This document shows positions 18,039 through 25,613 of a stretch of DNA of 64,000 bases, piece by piece. Both the position numbers and the translations under genes were made by a program. This DNA comes from an uncultured Eubacteriales bacterium (GTDB taxonomy: Bacteria > Bacillota > Clostridia > Christensenellales > Borkfalkiaceae), in assembly GCA_905209085.1 (NCBI GenBank), contig CAJLRM010000001.1, forward strand, positions 496,001 through 560,000. Reading direction: 5' to 3'. The notes beneath the pieces are model-generated. The model ran no database searches. It saw only the letters and a list, made by a program, of their open reading frames with translations, and was not told where the DNA came from. Numbering within the stretch: position 1 is the stretch's first letter; every line of letters starts with the position of its first letter.

Positions 18039-19393
18039 TATTTATATGTATCCTCCTTCTTATATGCAGGCGAACTTACATACACAATCAATGAAAAGAT
18101 TGCCATAAACGCAAACAAAATCAGACTAAGTGCCGAGCCGAGAGAGTATAACTTCTTATCGACCGTTAAATTAAACATCCAGTTGATCAATAAGTCCGTA
18201 TTATTTGCGTTAAAATAGTTTGCAGTATCATAAGTGATTTCAGGTCGTAAAAAATAGAAGATACTGAAGTTATTGAAGTTACTGATAAATGAATTCAGTA
18301 AGACCGGCGTGGTTGCGAATAGTACAAACGGCAATGTCAAATACAGAAACTGTTTCCAGCCGTTCGCTCCGTCCAAAGTAGCAGCCTCATACATATCTTG
18401 ATTGACGTTTGATAAAATGCCTGTTGCCAAAAACATTATCGACGGAATACTGATCCATGCGCAAGAAAAGAAACCGAGAAGTCTTAAAGACCATTTAGAG
18501 TCAAAACCTATAAATGTAAAACTTTCCGATACCCAGCCCCAATCGCGCAATAAAGCTAAAATCGGACCGCTATCGCTAAACAGAAACCGGAATCCCGTCA
18601 ATGTAATGAATCCGGGAATTGCATAGGCGAGCATCGGAAAGATTCTCCAAAACCGTTTCCATTTTAAGCATTTGGAATTATATAAAATAGCCAGACCTAA
18701 ACCGCCAAAATAATTTATAAATGTCGATCCAATCGCCCATATAAAGTTCCAACCGAGTATTTTCAAAATGGTCGTGGCATACTCACTTACAGTAAAAATC
18801 ATACTGAAGTTTGAAAAGCCTATCCAATCTACCAATTTAGGGGGTACAATTTCTCCGCCATAATTCGTAAACGCCACTAATCCCGTAAAGAAAATAGGCA
18901 TTATATTGAAAATACAAACAAATATCAAGGGAATTGTCAGTGTAAGAAAATAAAATTTCCCGTTAATTAAAGCTGAACAACTCTCTACAAAGTTTTTTAC
19001 GGGATGCCCCTTTTTAATTTCTTGCGTCGTAAATATAATGTCTTTAATATTCGCATAGTAAGCAAATCCAAAAAGAACACACAAAAACAGAGTAGTGATT
19101 CCCCAAGCAAGCATTTTTACAGAATTGTCACCCTGTATCCCCATGATAGGAATACCCTCGTTAGTACCGAGCGTAAATATTCCTATTATATTGCTAACAC
19201 CCGAAAAGGCTAAAAACAATATAAAACCAATTTCTAAAAGAATTAAGAGTATCCCTTTTGTAAATTGCTTACAGAATAATTGCCCTACCCCCATAAAAAT
19301 ACAGCTCAACTTAACTTGATAAGGTGAAAATTTCCCTTCGTTCTTTGGATTTAGATTGTTGTTGGCGATAATTTTATTTTCTTCCACAATCAT
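18038..19393 (-). CDS. malF: Maltodextrin ABC transporter permease, MalF-like
   Basis: About 451 residues with eight hydrophobic segments. The extended N-terminal membrane part (about residues 15-120) is typical of Gram-positive MalF/GanP proteins. The EAA loop is MYEAATLDGANGWKQFLYLTLP. The ATG at 19393 is preceded by AGGGGG; a GTG/ATG 27 bases upstream would overlap malE and has no ribosome site. It pairs with MalG. Confidence 0.9.
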   Translation of the reverse strand: MIVEENKIIANNNLNPKNEGKFSPYQVKLSCIFMGVGQLFCKQFTKGILLILLEIGFILFLAFSGVSNIIGIFTLGTNEGIPIMGIQGDNSVKMLAWGITTLFLCVLFGFAYYANIKDIIFTTQEIKKGHPVKNFVESCSALINGKFYFLTLTIPLIFVCIFNIMPIFFTGLVAFTNYGGEIVPPKLVDWIGFSNFSMIFTVSEYATTILKILGWNFIWAIGSTFINYFGGLGLAILYNSKCLKWKRFWRIFPMLAYAIPGFITLTGFRFLFSDSGPILALLRDWGWVSESFTFIGFDSKWSLRLLGFFSCAWISIPSIMFLATGILSNVNQDMYEAATLDGANGWKQFLYLTLPFVLFATTPVLLNSFISNFNNFSIFYFLRPEITYDTANYFNANNTDLLINWMFNLTVDKKLYSLGSALSLILFAFMAIFSLIVYVSSPAYKKEDTYK

Positions 19394-19406
19394 ATCCCCC
19401 TTTTTT

Positions 19407-20876
19407 TTAGCTCTTACCAATGTTCATTGCGGATTTTATATCTTTTACCAATTTGTCTAAAGCCTTCTTTAATGCATCCGTCGTTGTATAAATCGGATTT
19501 TCACGAGTTGTGTTATCCGTTGCAACGTCATTAAACATAGAAGAAAGCGGAGACCAAATATATTGCGTATCGCGAGTGGACGGCATCATATAAACCTTTC
19601 CGCTTGTAACTCTGTTTTCCAAAATTTCGGAAACTCCCCCCATTTCTTCGGCCAAATCCGTACGAGCGGGAACAGCGCCTAACGCTTCACTTCTCCATTT
19701 TTCATTTTCATAACTGCTGACAAATTGGACAAACGCCAAACATGCTTTAGGATACTTGGTGTAAGAGCTGATTCCGAACGCGTTTACCCCGCCCATAGTC
19801 GTAGGTTCAAACGTTTCAGTATCCATATTCTTAATTTCTTTTTTAATATTGCCGTCTTTCGGCAATCTCGGCGGAGCTACGACAACAAGATTTTCTTTTG
19901 CTTTTTGAGCAGCCACTTCCGCGCTATCACCTTGCGCTTTATAGGTGGCTGTCAAATTCTCTTGAAACGTGGTCAACCAATCTGGCGTACCTATCGTACA
20001 GAAAACGGTACCGTCCTTGCTCGTCAAATAGGTAGCTACTTGCGTAGTCGCATCTTGAGAGATACAACGTGAACCCAACACTCCAGCTAAATCACGAAAC
20101 AAATTCAATCCGACTTCAGAGCCGGCGGCATTAAGTCCTATGTCGTCATGCGTTTCGCCAAACACATACGCTCCGAACGATAATAAATAACCGCTATTAA
20201 AATATTGATCGACAAGCGACATATACAGTCCGTATTTGCTGCCGTTAGACTCTTCTTTGACCTGTTTGCTGTACGCATACAAATCGTTCATATTCTCTAC
20301 CATATCGGGAATATCATTCTTGTTATCGTCCCATTTCGTTTCCCAATCGGCAGGCAGTAAATCTTTCCTATATGTAAGCACCGTCGATTGTTGTGCAACG
20401 GGCATACCATAATACAAATCGAGATTGTATGTTTTAAGTTTATATGCGTCCATTACGTTTTCGGGGATTTCTTCAATATCCAATTTCTCCGTAGGTAAGG
20501 GCAAAACATGACCGCCTTCCGCATATCGCATCAACATATCGTTCGCCTGATAAAGAACATCGGGACCGTAACCATCCGGGCCATTTTGTTCCAAGTCGAT
20601 ATATTGATCCATATTCGCGTCCACGGCATTTACATTGTATTCTTTATATTCTTCATTAAAGGCATTCAAAACCTCCTCTAAATGCCCTGTTTCAATGGCC
20701 ATTTGATTATCAAGGACGCGAATAGTTGCATTTTGTTCTATTTCGCCATTGAATTTAGCCATTATTTGTTCGTAAGTAAATGTTTGTTCGCCGTCAGGTC
20801 GGTCACCGCATGCAGCAAAACATGTTCCGGCTAATACTAACGCAAGACTTAAACAAATTGTTTTAGCTAATTTCAT
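19407..20876 (-). CDS. malE: Maltodextrin/cyclodextrin-binding lipoprotein, MalE-like
   Basis: About 489 residues. Signal peptide MKLAKTICLSLALVLAG ends in a lipobox with Cys near residue 23 (CFAACG), so it is anchored to the outer face of the membrane. The rest is a two-lobed solute-binding fold (QNATIRVLDNQMA at the N-lobe, GGVNAFGISSYTKYPKACLAFVQF in the C-lobe). GAGAGGTAAGG before ATG 20876 decides the start over an ATG five codons earlier. It captures maltodextrins or, given the CGTase and cyclomaltodextrinase nearby, cyclodextrins; ligand choice is inference. Confidence 0.88.
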   Translation of the reverse strand: MKLAKTICLSLALVLAGTCFAACGDRPDGEQTFTYEQIMAKFNGEIEQNATIRVLDNQMAIETGHLEEVLNAFNEEYKEYNVNAVDANMDQYIDLEQNGPDGYGPDVLYQANDMLMRYAEGGHVLPLPTEKLDIEEIPENVMDAYKLKTYNLDLYYGMPVAQQSTVLTYRKDLLPADWETKWDDNKNDIPDMVENMNDLYAYSKQVKEESNGSKYGLYMSLVDQYFNSGYLLSFGAYVFGETHDDIGLNAAGSEVGLNLFRDLAGVLGSRCISQDATTQVATYLTSKDGTVFCTIGTPDWLTTFQENLTATYKAQGDSAEVAAQKAKENLVVVAPPRLPKDGNIKKEIKNMDTETFEPTTMGGVNAFGISSYTKYPKACLAFVQFVSSYENEKWRSEALGAVPARTDLAEEMGGVSEILENRVTSGKVYMMPSTRDTQYIWSPLSSMFNDVATDNTTRENPIYTTTDALKKALDKLVKDIKSAMNIGKS

Positions 20877-20880
20877 TTCC

Positions 20881-22524
20881 TTACCTCTCATATATAATTT
20901 TATAAGAATACGGCTCTAAAGTTATTTTACCATATTTTAACATATTGTTTGTATTGTTTACGGCTAAAAAAATCTTTTCTCTTTCGATTACAAAAATTTC
21001 CCCTTCCGTAAACATACGGAGTTTACCTTTGATTTTTTCTTTCCGAAGTTGTATCAGTTCCTTGATCGTTTGGAACAAATCCTTATCCCAGTTATCTTCA
21101 TTCCATTCGAATGTCCGTCTTGAATCGGGATCGTACCCTCCGATCATACCGATTTCCGTTCCGTAATAGATACACGGCATACCAACAAAGAAAAACATAA
21201 CTGCAAGGGCGCATTTCAATTTTGATTTATTTTCGCCCACATTGGTTAAAAATCTTTCCGTATCGTGACTGTCTAAAAGATTCAGCATCATTTCGTTTAC
21301 CTGATCCGTATTCCGCATCAGGATTTCCGATAACCTATCGCAAAATTGTTTTGCCGAATATTTGCCGAAAGCAAAATAATCAAGACAGGCTTTCGTAAAC
21401 GAATAATTCATTATAGAATCAAACTGATCACCTTGCAACCACGGAAAAGCGTCGTGCCAATTTTCGCCAATTATCATTGCATCGGGCTTTTCGTTCTTTA
21501 CCGCTTTACGAAAGTTCCGCCAAAAATCGTGCGATACTTCGTCGGCTACATCCAATCGCCAACCGTCTATACCGTACTCTTTTATCCATTTGACCGCTAT
21601 ATGCAGTAAAAAATTTTGCACCTCATTATTATTGGTATTCCATTTAGGCATATAATTACAAGCCGCAAAACATTCATAATTCATATTGTCCATATCGGGT
21701 CTATCGCCGTGAATGATAAACCAATCGTAATACTCGGACCGTTTGCCTCTTTGCAAAACATCTTGAAACTGCTTGCATAAATAGCTACAATGATTAAAGA
21801 CTGCGTCCAATAAAATTCTAATTCCTCTTTGGTGCGCGTTTTCAACCAATTCCTTTAAGTCGCTATTCATGCCAAACATTTCATCTACCGTTTCATAATC
21901 GATTGTATCGTATTTATGATTGCTCGGAGATTGAAAAATCGGAGTTAAATAAATAGCGTTGATACCCAAATCATTTAAGTAATCCAATTTTTCGGTAATG
22001 CCTTTTAAGTCGCCGCCGAAAAAACCTTTCGGTTCGGGAAGTTCCCCCCACTTTTTATCTATATAATCCGTATTTTTTTTCGCTTTCCCTATATGGAAAC
22101 GATCTACGAATATCTGATAAAAAACGCTTTCATCGCACCACACAACTTTGTTGTGCAAATCTATTTTATTGATATAAGGATATTGAAAAAAGTTATAATA
22201 GCTTTTTTCGTGGTTATAATCAACTGTCAACCCTTCTTCCGAATAATAATACTTTTCTTTCCCGCTTTGCAGCAAAAATATATAACCAATCCGCGAGTCA
22301 GGCACGTCAAGTGAAACCGTATAATAATCATAGAGCGCATCCGAATAACTCTTTTGCATTACTTTTGTCTTTCTGTCTTTCAACCAGTCGTATTTAACTG
22401 CATAAATAATTTCAACTTTATCAAGGTCAGACTTTGCGGCCCTTAAACGAATACGGAGTTCTTCCTTACCGTACGCAAAAGAATATTGGGATTTCGGAAC
22501 GTGTAATATAGCCGCCTTATTCAT
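20881..22524 (-). CDS. GH13 cyclomaltodextrinase/neopullulanase-like enzyme
   Basis: A 547-residue GH13 enzyme without a signal peptide. An N-terminal beta-sandwich of about 115 residues (CBM34-like, as in cyclomaltodextrinases, neopullulanases and maltogenic amylases) precedes the barrel. Catalytic residues are seen as Asp325 (DGWRLDVADEV), Glu354 (IIGENWHD) and Asp421 (LLDSHDTERF), and DAVFNHCS is region I. These enzymes open cyclodextrins or cut pullulan and maltodextrins in the cytosol. It lies between the starch-binding lipoprotein and malE, with the malE start just before its stop, consistent with one operon. Substrate preference cannot be settled by sequence alone. Confidence 0.88.
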   Translation of the reverse strand: MNKAAILHVPKSQYSFAYGKEELRIRLRAAKSDLDKVEIIYAVKYDWLKDRKTKVMQKSYSDALYDYYTVSLDVPDSRIGYIFLLQSGKEKYYYSEEGLTVDYNHEKSYYNFFQYPYINKIDLHNKVVWCDESVFYQIFVDRFHIGKAKKNTDYIDKKWGELPEPKGFFGGDLKGITEKLDYLNDLGINAIYLTPIFQSPSNHKYDTIDYETVDEMFGMNSDLKELVENAHQRGIRILLDAVFNHCSYLCKQFQDVLQRGKRSEYYDWFIIHGDRPDMDNMNYECFAACNYMPKWNTNNNEVQNFLLHIAVKWIKEYGIDGWRLDVADEVSHDFWRNFRKAVKNEKPDAMIIGENWHDAFPWLQGDQFDSIMNYSFTKACLDYFAFGKYSAKQFCDRLSEILMRNTDQVNEMMLNLLDSHDTERFLTNVGENKSKLKCALAVMFFFVGMPCIYYGTEIGMIGGYDPDSRRTFEWNEDNWDKDLFQTIKELIQLRKEKIKGKLRMFTEGEIFVIEREKIFLAVNNTNNMLKYGKITLEPYSYKIIYER

Positions 22525-22544
22525 CTACTCCTCCTTTTAGTTAT

Positions 22545-22576
22545 ATTGGGACGGCAAATGACTTTACCGCCCCAAT
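22545..22576 (-). other. Intercistronic stem-loop in the maltodextrin operon
   Basis: Arms ATTGGGACGGCAAA and TTTACCGCCCCAAT, 14 pairs with two mismatches, loop TGAC. It lies between the lipoprotein stop and the cyclomaltodextrinase start. There is no T-tract, so it probably protects the upstream messenger or attenuates partly, which would give more of the surface lipoprotein than of the downstream enzymes. Confidence 0.5.
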
Positions 22577-22588
22577 AACTCAGTGGCT

Positions 22589-24259
22589 TTACTTTGCTGC
22601 AGCCGTTACGGAAAGCGAAAGAGCACCGCTCGTAGATACAGATACCTTAAATGTGTAACTACCGGCTTTCGTGCAAAGGAAATTGCCGCCCCATCCCCAA
22701 GTATCCGTTATACCTTCAGGCAAATTAGCTGCTTTTGCCAATTTAGAAGTATATCCCGGAGTATAATATGTATCAGGGCGATACGGAGCATGAACAGCAA
22801 CCGGAATACAGAGATAGAAGTAATCCCCTTCAACAAGATTCAACGTAATTGTATATTCTTTAGCCATTCCTTCGGCCGGTGTAGTAACTTTTTCCAAATT
22901 TTGAACCGTCGAACCTACGCCAAAGTTGTTATCCTTGAAGACTGATGTTTTGCTATTATATTCAGCCTCTTCTATTTTAAGATTGCCGACCGTTTCTTTT
23001 GTCGCATCCGCATACGACAAACGCCCGCCTAAAACTTTCCATGTCTGATCCGAAACAAGAATATCGGAAGTTTTATCTACTTCAATAGCTCCTTTCAAAG
23101 TATTGGTCGCTGCGTCCAAAGTAACCGTTAAAGTAAAAGTATAAGTTCCACCCTTTACCACAACAATGTTGCTGGCCATACCGTCCGATTTTTTGAAACA
23201 CGCATTATCTCCGTTAAATTCGGTAATATTCGTATAGTAGAACATCGTTCCGTCTTCCGCTTTAATGCCGCCTTCCTCTTTCAGCGTGCAATAAGCCAGC
23301 AGGAACTCATCGCCTTCTGCCAATGTCCACGTTTGCATCCACGTCCCTGTTCCGTCTGCTTCGTTATCGGAAATCTTGAACATCTCGTACGGAGAATACT
23401 GCAATTTATCTACTTCTGCACCCCAATTCGTACCGGACAATACAGATTCTGTTGTTGTCGTAGCTTTGGAATTACCATAGATATACCAAGTATAATCCGA
23501 TCTGTCAATCGTAACAGCCGGGGCGTCTCCGTTGCGAACAACCATAATAGCGCCGACATTCTTATCATCCGCATCCGTCGTCAAAGTAAGCGTATAATTG
23601 CCGCTCACATTCACCGTAATATTTACCTGACCATCGCCAAGACCGGTACCGGGCGCTGCCATATACTCGTTTTCTTCCAGATACTGACCGCCGCGAGCGC
23701 CGCCGCCTTCAGCGTCGTTGGTATTCCAGTTGCCCTCTGCATCCTGAATACAGAATTGGAACTGATCCCCTTTGTACAGGTTCAAAGTGATTTTGAACTC
23801 ATTTTTCCCTTCTGTTTTTGTAAGAATGTTTTTCCCCGCAATCGGGCCGCCGTTCCATCCGATCTCCGCCAAAGGGCCACCGGCTGAAGAGCTGCCCGCA
23901 ATCGTCCATTGGCGGGTATCTTGTTTACTTGACTGCCATTGCGAATATACATTGGTATCTTTCGTTATGGCTGTATCAAAACTCCAGTCATGCGTAAAAT
24001 CCGAAGTAGCGAACCAACCGTTAAAGGTGTAACCTTCCTTGCTGTAACCCTTATCCGCAGGTTCAAATTCCTCAACTTTCTTCCCCTCTTCTACTGTTTC
24101 TGTTGCAATCACGGTAGTACCGTCATAAAAGGTTACCTTATAAGATGTAGGGGAATCCTTCGGATTCCCACCGCATGCGGTGGCCAACCCCAAAGTTAAA
24201 GTCATGAGCATTATGATTGTCAATATGACCGTAACTTTCCTTAGCTTTGATTTCAACAT
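22589..24259 (-). CDS. Starch-binding surface lipoprotein with InlB-type repeat
   Basis: A 556-residue lipoprotein. Signal peptide and lipobox (LGLATACGG, Cys near 29) are followed by one InlB B-repeat (about 40-110: YKVTFYDGTTVIATETVEEG ... FNGWFA). Three similar beta-sandwich modules follow, each opening with an aromatic W-x-(I/V)-x-G motif (RQWTIAGSS, YTWYIYGNS, QTWKVLGG) and containing LxxGDxFxxC/Y. This pattern resembles the starch-binding modules of SusE/SusF-like and amylase-associated proteins. It is the first gene of the minus-strand operon under the LacI-type operator. Starch or cyclodextrin binding is inferred from modules and context. Confidence 0.7.
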   Translation of the reverse strand: MLKSKLRKVTVILTIIMLMTLTLGLATACGGNPKDSPTSYKVTFYDGTTVIATETVEEGKKVEEFEPADKGYSKEGYTFNGWFATSDFTHDWSFDTAITKDTNVYSQWQSSKQDTRQWTIAGSSSAGGPLAEIGWNGGPIAGKNILTKTEGKNEFKITLNLYKGDQFQFCIQDAEGNWNTNDAEGGGARGGQYLEENEYMAAPGTGLGDGQVNITVNVSGNYTLTLTTDADDKNVGAIMVVRNGDAPAVTIDRSDYTWYIYGNSKATTTTESVLSGTNWGAEVDKLQYSPYEMFKISDNEADGTGTWMQTWTLAEGDEFLLAYCTLKEEGGIKAEDGTMFYYTNITEFNGDNACFKKSDGMASNIVVVKGGTYTFTLTVTLDAATNTLKGAIEVDKTSDILVSDQTWKVLGGRLSYADATKETVGNLKIEEAEYNSKTSVFKDNNFGVGSTVQNLEKVTTPAEGMAKEYTITLNLVEGDYFYLCIPVAVHAPYRPDTYYTPGYTSKLAKAANLPEGITDTWGWGGNFLCTKAGSYTFKVSVSTSGALSLSVTAAAK

Positions 24260-24302
24260 AGAAACCTGCCCTCCTTAAAAAATTAAATTTTATCCGATTT
24301 AT

Positions 24303-24346
24303 CTAATCGGTTAAGTAAATTATACCATAGATTTTATATTTGTCAA
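24303..24346 (-). promoter_or_regulatory. Promoter and LacI-type operator of the maltodextrin operon
   Basis: On the minus strand: TTGACA (24341-24346), 16-base spacer, TATAAT (24319-24324). The operator core TAATCGGTTAA (plus strand, 24304-24314) covers the expected transcription start. Its 11 core bases match the two 16-base sites at 24389 and 28183. A weaker look-alike (TTATCCGATTTA, 24289-24300) lies next to it. Confidence 0.75.
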
Positions 24347-24388
24347 TACCCTTTTGAAAAAAAGATGGTAAAATTCAGAAAAATTTTT

Positions 24389-24404
24389 ATTTAACCGATT
24401 AAAT
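24389..24404 (+). promoter_or_regulatory. LacI-type operator upstream of the regulator gene
   Basis: ATTTAACCGATTAAAT, a near-palindrome with the central CG typical of LacI-family operators. It is identical (reverse complement) to the site at 28183-28198. It lies just upstream of the -35 box of the regulator gene and about 75 bases from the operator of the divergent operon, so it could allow looping or autoregulation. Confidence 0.65.
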
Positions 24405-24414
24405 TAAAATTGTA

Positions 24415-24443
24415 TTGACAACTTGAACTTTTTAGAGTATGAT
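24415..24443 (+). promoter_or_regulatory. Promoter of the lacI-type regulator gene
   Basis: TTGACA (24415-24420), 17-base spacer, TATGAT (24438-24443). The expected transcription start falls at about 24450, the first base of the regulator's ATG. There is no Shine-Dalgarno sequence, so the messenger is probably leaderless. Confidence 0.75.
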
Positions 24444-24449
24444 ATAGCC

Positions 24450-25571
24450 ATGAAAAACGATAAAGATTTTATTGCGAATGGTACTATTACCATTGCCACA
24501 ATCGCCAAATTAGCGAATGTTTCTACCGCCACGGTTTCTTATGTAATCAATCAACGCACCGATAAGAAAGTGGCAGAAGAAACGAAACAAAAGATTTTAG
24601 AGTTGTGTCGAAAATATAACTATCAAAAGGGCGCAAACCGCAAACGCATAAAAGATAAAAAACCTGTCACTATAGGAGATATTGCTAAAGAAGCAGGTGT
24701 TTCCAAAGCAACTGTTTCCTATATTATCAATAATAAGCAAGACGTTAAAATCAGCGATGAAACCCGAAAAAAGGTTTTACAGATATGCAATTTGCGTCAA
24801 TACGCCCCTTCCCCGATTGCAAGAGCCTTAATATCTGCCGATAGCAGAACCGATAACGTCATCGGCATATATTTTAACCAACGGGCTTATACCTTTTATC
24901 GCAATGCGGAAACGCTCGACTTGATTTGCAAACTTCAAAACTGTTTGTTCAAACACAATTACCGCACGCAAATTTTGTCTCCTATTGAATCTAAATCAAT
25001 CCATGTACAGGAAAATATTGATGGTATTCTCTGCATCGATCTGACAGAAGAACAATTTTATACACTAAAAGAGAGCTATTATGTTCCGATTGTTGCCATT
25101 GATATGACGATAAAGGACTCACTGTTTTATAAGTCATACAATGATTTTAACGCAATTATTCAATACGCAAAAGAGAAACTGCAAACTTCTCACCTCATAT
25201 TTATAACAAGCAAATACCAAAATCAGCCGTATATGAACAAGTTAAAACGAGCATTGACAAACGATACTCTTTACCTTGTTCAAACATATACGGATTTGAT
25301 TAAGTTCTTGTTGCAACACCCTGACGAATCAATTGTTTTTAGCGATGTTTCTCTTTCCGCATTCTGTTTATCTTATATCAATCCTCACAAAACAGCCGTA
25401 TTGTGTTATGATAAAGACATTTTATTACCTTCAGAGCAATTAACCCCAATTTATCTTCCTTCTGATTTGAAAGTACAAAGTGCTGTTAAAATGCTTCAAT
25501 ATGCAATACAGCGAAAAGAAACAGAGCCTCATACATTCAAGTTGACTCCTCAACCGTTACCTAATAAATAG
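24450..25571 (+). CDS. LacI-family regulator with two tandem HTH headpieces
   Basis: About 373 residues. Two complete LacI-type HTH domains follow each other: ITIATIAKLANVSTATVSYVI (about residues 13-33) and VTIGDIAKEAGVSKATVSYII (about 72-92). Each continues into the usual third helix (EETKQKILELC; DETRKKVLQIC), and the hinge SPIARAL follows only the second. The remaining 250 residues form a divergent sugar-sensor domain. A normal LacI protein has one headpiece in about 340 residues. It sits between two minus-strand starch transcription units and has candidate operators at all three promoters, so it most likely represses them until a maltodextrin or cyclodextrin signal appears. The start at ATG 24450 fits a leaderless messenger; a TTG at 24423 lies inside the promoter spacer and is rejected. 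Confidence 0.85.
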   Translation: MKNDKDFIANGTITIATIAKLANVSTATVSYVINQRTDKKVAEETKQKILELCRKYNYQKGANRKRIKDKKPVTIGDIAKEAGVSKATVSYIINNKQDVKISDETRKKVLQICNLRQYAPSPIARALISADSRTDNVIGIYFNQRAYTFYRNAETLDLICKLQNCLFKHNYRTQILSPIESKSIHVQENIDGILCIDLTEEQFYTLKESYYVPIVAIDMTIKDSLFYKSYNDFNAIIQYAKEKLQTSHLIFITSKYQNQPYMNKLKRALTNDTLYLVQTYTDLIKFLLQHPDESIVFSDVSLSAFCLSYINPHKTAVLCYDKDILLPSEQLTPIYLPSDLKVQSAVKMLQYAIQRKETEPHTFKLTPQPLPNK

Positions 25572-25574
25572 CAA

Positions 25575-25603
25575 AGAGAGAATCCAAAAAATGGATTCTC
25601 TCT
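25575..25603. terminator. Convergent bidirectional terminator
   Basis: Perfect 12-base stem AGAGAGAATCCA / TGGATTCTCTCT with an AAAAA loop, between the convergent regulator and CGTase-like genes. The T-tract is interrupted (TTTCTTGTGTTTT). Confidence 0.75.
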
Positions 25604-25613
25604 TTCTTGTGTT

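Noticed and set aside
24423..24449. TTG start for the tandem-HTH regulator
   Set aside because: It lies in the spacer of the promoter and would not be transcribed.
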